From Cryphonectria parasitica EP155 (lineage: Eukaryota; Ascomycota; Sordariomycetes; Diaporthales; Cryphonectriaceae): a stretch of 64,000 bases of DNA. The translations under genes and the position numbers were made by a program. This document shows positions 1 to 11,501 of the stretch, piece after piece (position 1 is the stretch's first letter; each line of letters starts with the position of its first letter). Location: contig NW_024468911.1 in NCBI RefSeq assembly GCF_011745365.1, positions 4,148,759 through 4,212,758 of the forward strand, written 5' to 3'. The notes under the pieces were generated by a model. That model made no database searches, was not told the origin of the DNA, and saw only the letters and a list, made by a program, of their open reading frames with translations.

Positions 1-299
1 ACGTATTCGAGACCTTTGGCTGTCATGCTTACGGTCTGCATGCGGAGGAGATGCCAGTCAAGGACGATACCGGCCTAGTCACGGGGAAAACGCAGGTTGT
101 GGCCGGCATTTTGCTTCATGGGCAGGTGGTCGAGGGTGCCGTCAGGGACAGTGGTCGGTACGCGAAGATCGCGGCTGCGCGCAAGGCGCTGGACAAGTTG
201 CGGAGCATGACGAGACAGGAGTTCCTTGATGCGTATAAATGCGACTGCAAGCCTGGAGAGGCGGCTGAGGATATCAGTGAAAGTGCCACAGCGATCTGA
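1..299 (+). CDS. dcl1: Dicer-like protein 1, C-terminal end (partial)
   Basis: This is the 3' end of a gene entering from the left. The frame is open from base 3 to the TGA at 297-299 and gives about 98 residues. Dicer-like proteins cleave dsRNA into small RNAs for quelling and related silencing. The segment matches the C-terminal double-stranded-RNA-binding region of fungal DCL-1: a short helix, a beta segment (VVAGILLHG), then an Ala/Lys-rich helix (AKIAAARKALDKL). A Cys at 21-23, a His at 117-119 and a Cys-Asp-Cys at 240-248 fit the CHCC zinc-binding arrangement known from the fission yeast Dicer C-terminus; assigning it here is inference. The helicase and RNase III domains lie outside the window, so DCL-1 rather than DCL-2 rests on this tail alone. 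Confidence 0.75.
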   Translation, partial: VFETFGCHAYGLHAEEMPVKDDTGLVTGKTQVVAGILLHGQVVEGAVRDSGRYAKIAAARKALDKLRSMTRQEFLDAYKCDCKPGEAAEDISESATAI

Positions 300-942
300 A
301 GAGTTGTGAAGGTGAAGGAGAAAGCGGTAAGTTGGTATAATTAGAGAGGGCCAGGAAAGCCACGTTCCGCATTGGTGGGAGGGTGCCGAGGAACGGCTTT
401 TTAGAGAGACATTGGTTGGGGTACACACATCTCTCGCTCTCTTCCCCTGTGCTGTTGGTGCCTTGAGGAATGCCAACTGGGCAGCGTGATCATGAAGATC
501 TTTATGGAAGTTATACGACCTACAGACAAGCTTTACGCGACATGGGGCAGTCGCAGGGCATTCCCTTTCACTTGGGACGGGCGGCAAGTGGCTGACGCTC
601 AAAAAAGAATAAATAAAAGAAGATGAATCTGTTACTTTACCCGAATGTTGCCTGTTTCATTCTTGTGTGATCATGCTGGTTTCCCTTCTCCTTTTCGATG
701 TGGTTTTTGTTTCTTTCTTCTTCCTAGTTCCCCTTCCTACTTCTTGACGCAATCAATGGTAGCACAGGTCGATTGATGTAAGATAATGTCTTTGACTATG
801 ATGAGCATATAAAACTTTGCACTTGAATATCGTACAGCTAGATAAGGAAACTAGTCTTCCTCGAACAATAAGACAAAAGAAATAATAAAGAGGGTTCCAG
901 AGAGAAGACCCATCTTGCTTCTACGCACAATATAAGTGTAAA

Positions 943-944
<2 letters not shown>

Positions 945-987
<43 letters not shown>
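945..987. repeat. (GT)n microsatellite
   Basis: About 21 uninterrupted GT units. It lies just beyond the 3' end of the His-rich gene. It creates spurious Cys-Val open frames on the plus strand. Confidence 0.97.
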
Positions 988-990
<3 letters not shown>

Positions 991-1071
991 AAGAAAAGAA
1001 AGTACTACATCTCGATCTCAACAGGGTATCTCAACGCGCGCGCCATGCATATAGACAAGTCCCTGTCCATC

Positions 1072-1091
1072 CTCTCTCTCTCTCTCTCTCT
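1072..1091. repeat. (CT)n microsatellite
   Basis: About ten uninterrupted CT units, 20 bases upstream (plus-strand sense) of the stop codon of the His-rich gene. Confidence 0.9.
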
Positions 1092-1110
1092 GTCCTCTCT
1101 TCTCACACAT

Positions 1111-3646
1111 TCAGTTCTTTGTGTCTCCCAGAATGTTACCAGCGCCCTGCGACCCACCAGATTCGGAGGGCGTGTATGTGCCGGAACAACCAGGGCGGTA
1201 GCCATCGGCCATGAGGCTTGATGCGACGTCGCTGGCGTCGTCATCGTCGCCACGTTCTGCCTCCTGGTACGCGGGGAGGACCTCCTCGTCGTGGTGGTGG
1301 GGGAGAGGGCTGGGAGGGAACATGGCGGCGGCGGCGGCGGCGGCGGCGGCGTGGCTGTGGTGAAGGTGAGGGTGAGGGATGGTGATGGGGAGGGGCAGGA
1401 CGGTGGAAGCCATCTGGGCACTGCTGCTGGTGTGCCTCGAGTGGGCGGGCGAGGGGCTGTAGGACGACGCGGGGGCGGGGTAGGGCGCAGCGGCGGCGGC
1501 GGCCCTCATGACGCGGGCGTCCTCGACGGCGACCATCTCGCCGACGACATCGGCGGCGGTGCGAAAGGTGGAGATGTCGCGGGCCACGAGGTCCTCGTCA
1601 CCCTCGACCGAGGTGCAGTCGGAGTCGCAGTCGCGCAGCATGGCCTCCTTCTCCTCCTGGTCGAGGCGCTCGTAGTAGCGCGGGCCGAAGATGATCTTCT
1701 TGTACCAGGGGGCGTCCGAGTAGCTCCTGCGGCGGCGGTGCGACGAGGGGAGGGCGGCCTCGCGGGCGCTGCGGCGAGCGGCGCAGCGCTGGTGGAGGAC
1801 GCGGATGAAGATGCCCAGGAGGACGACGGAGGCGGCGACGGAGGCGACGTGCATGAGGATTAGGCCGTGGGGGGGTCCGCCATGGTGGTGGCTGGGTGGG
1901 CCTCCCTTGTGGCCGAACGGACCGTCGTGCTCGAAAGGCGGCGGGCCATCGTGCTCGAAGGGAGGACGGTCATGGTGCTCAGAGGGAGGGCCGCCGTGAT
2001 GCTCAGAGGGAGGGCCGTCGTGCTCGAAAGGAGGACCGTCGTGATCGAATGGAGGAGGCGGTGGTGCCGCCTGCGCGTGGTCCTCGGGACCGTCGTGCTT
2101 GTGAGGGCCGTCATGAGGGCCGTCCTCAGGCCCCTGGTGAGGTGGGTGGTTTTCCTCGTAGTACGGGTCCCGTCGAAGCTCAGCCTCTGTTGGCTGCTCG
2201 GAGAAGTTGGGTGCACCCTCATCCGCCGCCTCTGGTCTCTCCTCCTTCCTCATCTCATCGTCGACGTGTACATCTTTGGGGCCATCGTGGGCGTGGTCTC
2301 CGAAGGGCTTTGGCTTGCCCTCTCCCGTGGGCTTCTTGTGGCCCTCCTTGTGGCCCTCCTTGTGGCCCTCCTGGGAAGGGTTCCAGTGGTGAGGACGAGC
2401 GTCAGCGTCGTGATGTCCAGAGGCGTGATGATCGTCGTGGTGGAATGGTCGGGAGGGGCCTTCGTGGTCGAATTCATGATGCTCGTGCATGTGCTCAGGA
2501 CCCTCAGGGTGATGCTTATGATGAGAGAAAGCACCCGAAGGAGGAGGCCCATGTGGCGGTCCTCCATGTGGTCCTTCATGTGGTCCTCCATGTGGTCCAG
2601 GAGCATGGTGAGGGAACTGGGGCCCACACTTGCAGAACGGAGGCGGGTGGGCAAAGTGAGGCGGGTGCGGGTGTGTTCCGTTGCGGGTGCTGTTGTGATG
2701 GCCACCAAAGTGCGGGAACTGCGAGTGGTCGCCGTGTGCGTGGGCCTCACCACCATGACGCGAGTGTCCCTCGGCGTGTGGGTGCTTGTGGTGTCTGGGG
2801 CCAGACAGCTTGCCGTGGGGCCTCATCTCGTGGTGTCCTGGGAAATAGTCTCCGCCGTAGATGGAGGATGCAGTGTCCTTGGCCTTGTGGTACAGGGCGC
2901 TGATGACACACTTGATGGAGTCGCAGTGCTGGAGCATGGGACGGGGTCCATGGGGGTGAGGCTTTCCCAGGGCCTTGGCAAGACGGTGCTCCTTGAACCT
3001 GATCATCTTGGCCATCTCGTCCATCTGCCACCTCAGATAATCCAGCTCAGCAATCTCGGCCTCGACATTCACTTCCTCGTCGTCGTCGCCGCCGCAGCCA
3101 GGCCTTCCCTGCTCGATGGAGTGGACGCGGGTCATGGATGCCGAGCCTTCGACATCTGAGATCCAGACGGGGGCGACCTGCTGGAACCGCAGAGTCAGGC
3201 CGACATCCTCGACAGGCTGGCCGTTGACGGACTGGACGTTCAGGTTCAGCAGCTGCTCCTGAGGAACATCATTCCAGGCGACGCAGGTCAGGTTCCAGGT
3301 GGCATCGATGACACGATCGTCATCGACAGTGAATGAGCCACTGCCACCTTCAGGTAGGGCCTGGCCGTTGATGGACACATTGCCGTAGCCACAAGCCTCA
3401 GTGGATTCGTGAATATCGAGACGGAACACCAGGTCTTGTGTCGTCGCGATGTCCTCCGACGCAGGCAGGTGAAGGGTGATGAAAGCGCTTGGGATCGTGT
3501 CTGCACCCTCGTTCGATCAGTCTTGATGGTCCTCCCTCATGAATCAATAGGTTTCGATTCCTTCCTGACTCACCCTCTTCCAATGAAACAGCCCCTACCA
3601 GAGCCGGTGCCAGTAAGATGGCACCGGCCTCGAGGAGACCTCGCAT
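1111..3646 (-). CDS. Secreted/type I membrane protein with long His-Pro-Gly-Asp-rich ectodomain
   Basis: Two exons, complement(join(1111..3500,3574..3646)), 820 residues. The intron has GTGAGT and CAG borders. The start is chosen because it gives a signal peptide (MRGLLEAGAILLAPALVGA). Residues about 25-180 look globular. Residues about 200-565 are extremely rich in His, Pro, Gly and Asp, with short tandem units such as HKEG and PPFEHDG. A single hydrophobic helix follows at about 569-592 (LILMHVASVAASVVLLGIF), then a basic stretch and a cytoplasmic tail of about 225 residues with Ala tracts. I do not know a named family. Metal binding by the His-rich part is inference. The tail segment WYKKIIFGPRYY looks more constrained than its surroundings. 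The gene is divergent from eIF2alpha. Confidence 0.8.
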
Positions 3647-5551
3647 GGTGAGAAGACTTCTTTTCAAGTCCAAAAAAAGAGCCCACAAAGACCAACTAAG
3701 TTACCTCCAAGGACTCTCCTGCAAATAATAAACTGATGAAAAAAAACCAAAAAACAATGAGACTTGGAATAAGAAATACAAAAAGTCCCAGAAAGGGAAT
3801 GGAACAAGACAATGACAAGTCAGAGCAAGGGCCCGTCGAGGTATTATAAGAGAGAAAGAGCGAGAGAGAGAAGAGACACAGAGAGACAGGGCAAAAGACC
3901 CCTGACAAGATATGAGAAGGACAAGGGTGGTTGGGAGGAGGAGAAGGAGGGGGGGGGGGGCAAGTGCCAGTGCCGTGTGAAGTTTAGTTATGGAGTCTAC
4001 CCCGGCGGAAGTGGGTATGGACTCGCAATTCGGCACACGCATGAACCCAAGGGCTCAGCCTCGAAAGTGAAGTTTTTTTCCCTTCTTCTTCTCTTCTTTC
4101 TTTTCTAGTCTGCAGAGTCAGGCCAATACAACATCTCTTTCTGCCGTTACTCTTTGCCGCACATTTGATGAGAATGACGAAATCAATCAAAGTGTATGCC
4201 CCCCCCCCCTCGTTCTCTCGCTCTCTCCAAAGTGGCCAAAAAGGCGACATCACGACGATGCGCCTCATCGAACGTATAGAAATCCCAAAGTAGAAGGGAC
4301 TTGCGCAAGCATGCCCAGTCCAGCCAATAGCAGACGAGGAGCTTACGAGGCCACGCACTGCGCCGAAATAGGTTCAGTCTCGGCCCCACATTGTCACGCA
4401 CGCTCGACGTACATGAGCCGCTGCCCGCACAGCCAGGAAAGAGGAGCCAGAGTCTGCTCCGTGATATCCGCAGATTAGATCCGAGGCCGCCATGTCATAG
4501 CACATTTGCTGCACATTTGCTGTACCATAGTAGTAGTACACATGTCCTCATAACAGCGACCCGACCCATCCCCCAGTCCTCGCCCCGACCACCCCTGCGT
4601 GGCCAGGTCGACGCAGACGGGCGGGGGCCACTGATCTCAGACTTGACTCAACATGCTTCATCGATTGGGGACAAAAGAGCAGACAGAAGCCCATAAACTC
4701 TTCTTCTCAAGGTGAAGCGGGGCGCACGAGTTCATCAGATTGGTCACAGCCATCCTTTAAGCCTGTTTTGTCTTTTGTTTATTTTTGTATTTTTTTTTTT
4801 AGGGGGGGGTGGGTGTTTGTTTTCAGCGTATATTCTGGGACGGATAGATGCCTTGACGATTATTTTTGGCCGTATGAAACATGAAGGGAGGCCTGCCATC
4901 TTTCATGGGATGTTTGGGGATCTTGTTTGTAGTAACTTTCGAAAAGACAGGAAAGAGGGAACAGAGGAGAAAAGAAAGAGGCAAAAGGGGCCAGTCCGGC
5001 AGGATTCAATTTAGATGAGACAGTTATTGCCGCTTCGTGCCACAAGAATATCTATTAGTTCTCATTGTTGGTCGGAAACAGAATTGTTGTTTGACTGGCT
5101 TTCTGGGGATTGAAATTCTCCTTGTGGCGCAATGCGCGGGCCTGGCCGTTATGTGGCTGGTACCAACCTGCTATTGTACTTTGGCAGATTGACTGTGGCT
5201 GGTGGTTGGACCTGACAGGGGTTTTCTTTTGAGGGGCTCGACTTTGAACTTTTGCCTGCCCCTCCAGATAGACGATTTGACTGACGCTTTGCTTGTTACG
5301 AGCTGCCAAAAATCCCACCCAAGTGACTCAAACCCAAACCGCGACAGCAGTCTTTCGGTAGCAACTCGCAGCGACCACCTCCCAACACACACACTGTCGA
5401 ATTTCCATCAGTCGCATAGGCCTTTCAAGAAATTCGTGGTTCCCCTCGACTGTGCCCATTTTCTGACGAAAGAAAAGCGACCGAGCAAATCTCTCTCTCC
5501 CCGCCTCCCCCATCCGCACACGACACACCTTTGTCCATACCAATCGTCAAA
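3647..5551. promoter_or_regulatory. Divergent intergenic region: His-rich gene / eIF2alpha
   Basis: About 1.9 kb that must carry the promoters of both flanking genes. No convincing ORF is seen. It contains a G12 run (3949-3960), a C11 run (4199-4209), a (GA)-rich stretch near 3850-3890 and a pyrimidine-rich leader (5480-5550) directly before the eIF2alpha start. Confidence 0.55.
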
Positions 5552-6918
5552 ATGTCGTTGACGAATTGTCGGTTCTACGGTGAGTTCGATCTCGAGGTGG
5601 AGATTTCCTCTATGCGCAAGAACACTGGATTAACGATCTCGGTGCAGAGGAGAAGTATCCCGAGGTGGATAGCTTCGTCATGGTGAACGTGAAGCAGGTA
5701 AGCCCAACTAGATCCCCCTCTCGTGACCGCGCTCCTCGAACCGCACTGACAAGCGAGTTGGTAGATCGCCGACATGGGAGCCTATGTCAAGCTCCTGGAA
5801 TACGATAACATGTTTGTACCCTCTCCAAACCCGAAAAGCCCCCGACCTCTCGGGATCCCCAGTCGACTAACGAAGTCTCAGCGACGGCATGATCTTGCTC
5901 TCCGAACTTTCCCGAAGACGTATCCGATCCATCCAGAAGCTCATTCGCGTCGGAAGGAATGAGGTCGTCGTCGTTCTCAGAGTGGACAAGGAGAAGGGCT
6001 ATATCGATCTCTCCAAGCGTCGTGTTTCGCCCGAGGACATCATTAAGTGTGATGAGAGGTACAACAAGAGCAAAGTTGTCCACTCCATAATGCGACAGTG
6101 CGTGGTTTCCCCGGCAGCGAACTTCAGATGTTATGATGGGTATGTGTGGCTGACAAAGAGATACAGCGTGGCTGAGAAGACTCAGACCCCGATCGAGGAG
6201 CTTTACGAGAGCATCGCTTGGCCCCTGAACCGGAAATACGGACACGCCATCGACGCATTCAAGCTCAGCATTACGTGCGTTGCCACATCCTCTCCTGTGT
6301 CATAGCGACCACTCACCACCTCTCTGGGACCTTTGATTGCTGACCTCTTCACGCATCAGGAACCCTGACGTGTGGACCGACATCAAGTTCCCCAGCTCGG
6401 CGATCGAGGAGGAGCTCAAGAGCTACATCTCCAAGAGGCTGACACCTCAGCCTACCAAACTGCGTGCCGATATCGAGGTCACCTGCTTCGGCTACGACGG
6501 AATCGATGCTATCAAGACTGCCCTGAGGTATGGTCTTCATCACTTGACATGTCAAATTGACCTCCCCCCAGCTGACTGATTTTTTCTTCTTCCTTTTTGT
6601 AGCCGCGCCGAGGCAAACAACACCGACGAGAACCAGATCAAGGTCCGACTCGTCTCTCCGCCGCTGTACGTCCTCACCAGCCAGTGCCTGGACAAGAGCT
6701 CGGGCATCGCAAGACTCGAGCAGGCCATCGCAGATGTCAAGGAGAGCATCGATGGCGCCAACGGCAAGCTTACGGTCAAGATGGAGCCCAAGGCGGTCAC
6801 CGAGTCCGATGATGCCGAGCTCCAGGCCCTGATGGAGAAGCGCGAGCGGGAGAACGCAGAGGTCAGCGGTGACGAGAGCGTCAGCGAGTCTGATGACAAC
6901 ATTCCTGCCGAGGTCTAA
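5552..6918 (+). CDS. SUI2: Translation initiation factor eIF2 subunit alpha
   Basis: Seven exons, join(5552..5579,5648..5697,5765..5811,5882..6097,6167..6274,6360..6527,6603..6918), 310 residues, the usual family length. eIF2alpha is part of the eIF2-GTP-Met-tRNAi ternary complex. The N-terminus ([19 protein letters not shown]) begins the S1 RNA-binding domain. The regulatory loop reads [12 protein letters not shown]; Ser52 counted from Met1 is the conserved Ser51 phosphorylated by Gcn2-type kinases when amino acids are short. The C-terminal alpha/beta domain ([13 protein letters not shown]) ends in an acidic tail. The third intron uses a weak GTTTGT donor, but only this choice gives the conserved YDNIDGMI. 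Exon 1 encodes just nine whole codons. Confidence 0.96.
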
Positions 6919-8602
6919 ATGTCTTTTTGCCTTCCGCATCTCTGGCGTAATGGTCTAGAAAAGGGATTTTGCAGACGAACAAAAAAGAATGTGATCAGGC
7001 TGCGCATGGTAGAAAGGTTGAGCATTGGAGTGTTTGACATGCTGCCAAGCGCATAGAGCTTTATTGATTCCTGACGGGGGGCAACTATGCGAGGAGCGAG
7101 CTATACAGAAGAAGGGAAAAAATCTCAAAATTGACACAAAAAGCAGATCAAGATCATGGTCTCTCTGCAAATTACACCTCGCGTATGGCCCTTCCTCCTG
7201 CTCGTCTGCTGTACCTTTTTTACCAGACATTCAGGCGCGGCTACACTTGACCTTCTCAATAAGTCGTCTTGGACCACTGCGTAATTTGACTTCTCGCAGG
7301 TTTGTCGTAAGGCACACAATTTGGCCGTCACAACAGCATTGATGAGTTGAAATGTTTCTCTAATTTGCAAATTTTTTTTTTTTTAAAATTTTTTTTTCTG
7401 GAAGGGGGAAAAGAAAGAAAGGAGAAAAAAAGGAACAGTCGAACGTTCTCCTGCCAATAAATTTCCGCTGTCGCAAACGGATTGGTGTGCTACATACACA
7501 AGACATGGCTGACTGGAAACTGACGTTATCTTCATTTCTTTACACCCCCTTCCAATTAGATACATACATAAAATTGGATATGATAGATGTTGGTTTATGT
7601 TAATAATATCGGACTACCCTATTCCTAGGATGAAGAACCTGGACTGGGTTGGTGGATGGGAAACGCCGTTCGTTTCTTGGAGTGAAAACGAGACAGGCCC
7701 ACGTTAACAGCGTCCAGCGCAATCTTGAGCTGTGGCCCAGAAGCTGTATGCCGAGCCAATGGCAGTGCACAGCTGCCTTATGATCCACCCCACCTCCCTC
7801 CCGCAGGTGGGTCCCACTCCTCATTTGCTTCATCTGGAAATTCCAGGGCGAGCAAGCAGCAGCAGGCAAGAAGTGTAGTACGAACAACTGCTGTAATGTA
7901 TGCACATATCCCATGGTGCTTCTCACTTGTTGTCATAGTACATAAATACATACCCACATATATACATACTTGTCAGTCCGGCTCTTTCACTTGTTTTCCT
8001 CTTTCTCACGTTTCGACCTCCACGTACCTTATCGCGGCGGGCTTTGGGGCTTTGCATCCTAAACACTATTCCCCCAGTAACAGTAAACTAACCTTGCGCG
8101 TCGTACTCTAGGCACACACACACACACACACTACCCTGGTTATAGGAAGCTTAGCGTCAGAACCCCGCCCCAGCTGGAAGCGAATGCCATCTGAACATTA
8201 GGACGGCCGGTGGGGAAGAACTCTTTCCTTGCTGTGAACCGACTTCGACCTTCGATACTTCCTCCATCTTTCCCTAGAGCACTTGTATGTGTGTGTGTAT
8301 GTGAACGAACCCTTTCCAATTTCACATCAGCGAACCTTTTCGCTTTCGCTGCCCTTGTGCTACGCCCCTCCCCTCCGGGCCAGCAACCTGACTTTATCGG
8401 ACCTTTGTGGTCTGCTCCAGACTGGAAGGGGTCCCAAAACCGACCAACAAGAAAGAAAGAAAGAAAACAGTAGCACAGCAGCTCCCCTTCCCAGCCGCCG
8501 GTTGTTTGCAGATAGGAGCAAAAGGGACGCCCTTGAAGGACCAAAGGAGGGACAGGCGAACCTAACGCACGTGGGTCACACGAAGAGCGTGTAGACGGCA
8601 AG
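6919..8602. other. Spacer eIF2alpha to RanBP3-like gene
   Basis: No gene is seen in about 1.7 kb. It should carry the eIF2alpha 3' UTR and the promoter of the next plus-strand gene. A T-rich run lies near 7373-7398 and an (AC)n tract at 8113-8131. The leader just upstream of 8603 is purine-rich (GAAAGAAAGAAAGAAAAC near 8450-8470). Confidence 0.5.
8113..8131. repeat. (AC)n microsatellite
   Basis: About nine CA units in the promoter region of the RanBP3-like gene. Confidence 0.9.
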
Positions 8603-10565
8603 ATGGCGGATGGCACTCCCAACCAGCAGCAGAAGCCTCCACACTCGACGGCCGCCTCCGACGCCCACCCTGATGACCCCCAGGTCCAGCTCGAGGCCAA
8701 GGTGGAGGACGCAGAGACGAGAGCCGCAAGGGAGGAGCTCAGGCACACCGTCATATCAGACAAGAAGGGTTGCACGGACCCGTCGGACCCAACACTGAGC
8801 AACGACAACAAAGACAACGCCGCCGCAGCCGGCGACGACGACGATGACGACGACGACGACGACGAAGGCGACGACGAAGAGATGAGTCTGCGATCTGGAA
8901 AAGATACGTCTCGTGGGCTGGCACCGTCGGGTGGAAATGCGGCCCACACCAAACGGGCCCCATCACCCAAGAAGAAGCGTGCACACGACGAGGTGGACCA
9001 GCACAAGGAGGGCGATGGCCATCGCGTCAGCAGTGGTACCGATTCGGACGGCGGCTGGGTCATGGTCGACGGCGACGAGAAGGATGAGAAGCACCGGTCA
9101 GAGCCGCAGAAGAAGAGGGCAAGAGACGAGACAAGCCCGCCCGCAGATATACGCAAGACGACCACGGCAGTGAGTTCTCTGCGTTTTCTTCAACATCTCG
9201 CCAATCAGGATTGCAAGGCATCTTTTTCCTTTTCTTTTTTAATACTGACATAACGTGCTTTCCCCAGGCGGCGACATCGTCGTCTGTCTCCGCCGGCTCC
9301 GAACAGCCCAGCAAGGGCGACCAGAAACCACAGACCTCGGCATCTGCCTTTGCCGCCTCGGGATTCTCGAAGCTTGCCGCCTCCTCCTCGTCGCCATTCG
9401 CCTCGATAGGAGCCAATAAGAGCGTCTTTGGCGGCGGCGCTGGCGCCGGCTCCTCCTCCTCCCCTTCTCCCTTCGCCGCCCTCGGTACCTCTTCGTCCTC
9501 GAACAAGCCTGCAGCGCCGGAAACCCTACCTAAGCCCACGCTGAGCTTTGGCAGCAAGAACCCATCTGCACCATCGCCATTTGGGACCATCAATGGCTCA
9601 GCATCTTCGGGTTTCGGTGGTGGCAGCAGCGGCGGCGGCGGCAGTGTATTCGGTGGTGGGAGTGCATTTGCTAATGCCCTCGGCGGGTCCAAGATCAGCA
9701 GCTTTGCATCGCCTGGCGGCCCCCTTCTTGCTACTAAGAGCGATAAGCCTGCGAAGCCATTTGGTGCACCAGAGAGTGATGCCGAGGACGAGGACGAAGA
9801 TGGCAGCGACAGCGAAGGGGACGAGCCTGGCGGTAGTGGAGGGGATGGTGAGAAGGATGACACCGCGAGCAGAGCCGAGTCGACGCCCGCAGGCGGAGAC
9901 GAAGAGAAGAGGACCAAGTACAAGAAAGGTATGGGACATCAACAAAGCCATTTTTTGTATTTTCTTTTGTTTTCACCATTGGATATGCTGACCGCTATTT
10001 CGCAGTGTTTGTTGATGACGGCGAGGCTGGAGAGGCCTCGATCATCCAAGTACGTGCTCGGATGTACTATCTCGACAAGTCCACCAATGCGGAAGGCAAA
10101 GAGGAGATCGCATGGCGGGAGCGCGGCGCAGGAATCCTCAAGGTCAACGTGCCAGCGGATTCCGTCATGCTCGACCCGGAGACCGGCGCCGCCGATGCTA
10201 AGACCTTTGACAGCTCGGCCCTGAAGGAGAGCACGCCCGAGAATCCCAGGCTGGTCCGATTGCTCATGCGACAGGACTCGACACTGCGCGTCATATTGAA
10301 CACGGTCATGCTTGCCAGGATGGAGTTCCAGCTTAAGGAAGGCCTCAAGTCAAAGAGTGTGCTGTTCACAGCCATCGAGGGCGAGGACGCTAAGCACGTC
10401 CAAGTGCAGATGAAGGTACGTATCTCTCTTGCCCTATCTGGCCCCATTCTATTCTGGTGGGGGATAGACGGAAGCCTTAATTCTAACTCGCGTCTTGTGC
10501 AGATGAGCCCACAAAGCGCAGATACCTTCCTTAAGGCCATCGACGGTATCAAGAAGAAGCTGTAG
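8603..10565 (+). CDS. YRB2: Ran-binding protein of the RanBP3/Yrb2/Hba1 type
   Basis: Four exons, join(8603..9169,9268..9928,10006..10415,10503..10565), 566 residues, ordinary GT-AG introns. Yrb2/RanBP3 proteins are nuclear cofactors of Crm1-dependent export that bind Ran-GTP. Residues 1-190 are charged and disordered with an Asp tract (near residue 80) and basic clusters resembling nuclear localisation signals (KKKR, KKRARDE). Residues about 190-400 are Ser/Gly-rich with scattered FG dipeptides (VFGGG, PFGAP), as in proteins that pass through nuclear pores. The C-terminal 155 residues form a RanBD1 (IQVRARMYYLD, WRERGAGILKVN, RLLMRQDSTLRVILN). The single C-terminal RanBD after an FG-rich linker argues for Yrb2/Hba1 and against Yrb1. 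Confidence 0.9.
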
Positions 10566-11501
10566 GAAGAGGCTGAGTCTCGTCAGGAGCGCGGCCAGAG
10601 CATAGATGGTCCTGCTGAATGGACCCGCTCCCCCCTATTGAGCAAGCTGCCGTTGGATTAGGATTGACTATAAACAAAGACTCAAGTCTGCAGTCTATGC
10701 TGTCTTTGGCAACATACAAGGCGCTGCTCATGAGCCATGTCTTTGGGGGGAAACTTACTTTACGCAAGAGAGAAACGGATGCCCATTGAAATGATGCAAC
10801 GTTCCTCAGTGGTATAGCTATGAGCAAGAAATACCCACCTCCTTTTTGCCCTTCTCAAGGTTCCCTACAGTCGTTGGGGGAAGGGAATTTTTTATTTTTT
10901 TTTTCAAAACAGTATGAGGGTGGGCATATGTTCCTGTTCCTGTTCCTGTTCCTTCTTCCTTTCTTCTTCTTTTGCATCGCAGATGTGTATATACTACAAC
11001 AAAGATGGGAGGGTCGGTCTCAGGATGGGCATACATGACGTGCACGTGATAGATTTAAGGCTAGCAAAAGAAGAGGTTCTCGCTCGCTGCTATGGGAACG
11101 AATGAAGACTTGCATGACTTTTTCTACCACTTGTCAAATCTATTAATCCGACATACGATTTCGGAAATTACATCTACGTTGTACTTTTTTCTTTTTCCAT
11201 GATTTGATATTTTCTTCTTTTTATCTATCTTTCTGTTCAGATCTTTCTAAAGGCGTACTCAGGCTGTCTTTGACAGGAACAACCCAGGTCAGCTGTTAGC
11301 GCGTTGTTCCCGCGTCGTCGACGTCAAGTACTTTATCAAATATCTACTTGTTAATATGGAAAGTACCTGCCACAACCTCAGGCAATAACGTCATTTCTCT
11401 TGTTCACACGACTTGCATAAATTCTGCTGTACAGCTGCAGACTTTGTTGCGTCGCAACACAATTCCCTTCACAATGATAAGTTAGAAATGTAGGAGTCAT
11501 C
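10566..11501. other. Spacer RanBP3-like gene to HRQ1
   Basis: No gene is seen in about 0.9 kb. It contains four tandem copies of a GTTCCT unit near 10930-10955 and T-rich stretches near 10888-10905 and 11186-11225. It should contain the HRQ1 promoter. Confidence 0.5.

Larger units (their letters stand above)
300..1110. other. Spacer between convergent dicer-like and His-rich genes
   Basis: No gene is seen. The stretch should hold the 3' untranslated regions and poly(A) sites of both flanking genes, which converge here. It contains a (GT)n tract at 945-987 and a (CT)n tract at 1072-1091. The open frames across it are low-complexity or lack family character. Confidence 0.6.

Noticed and set aside
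1291..3159. Long plus-strand open frames opposite the His-rich gene (up to 430 residues)
   Set aside because: They mirror the biased GC-rich codons of the minus-strand gene. That gene has a signal peptide, a proper intron and a membrane helix; the plus-strand frames have none.
8140..9923. Minus-strand frames of 341 and 287 residues opposite the RanBP3-like gene
   Set aside because: Ser/Pro low-complexity shadows of a gene with a clear RanBD and splice-consistent exons.
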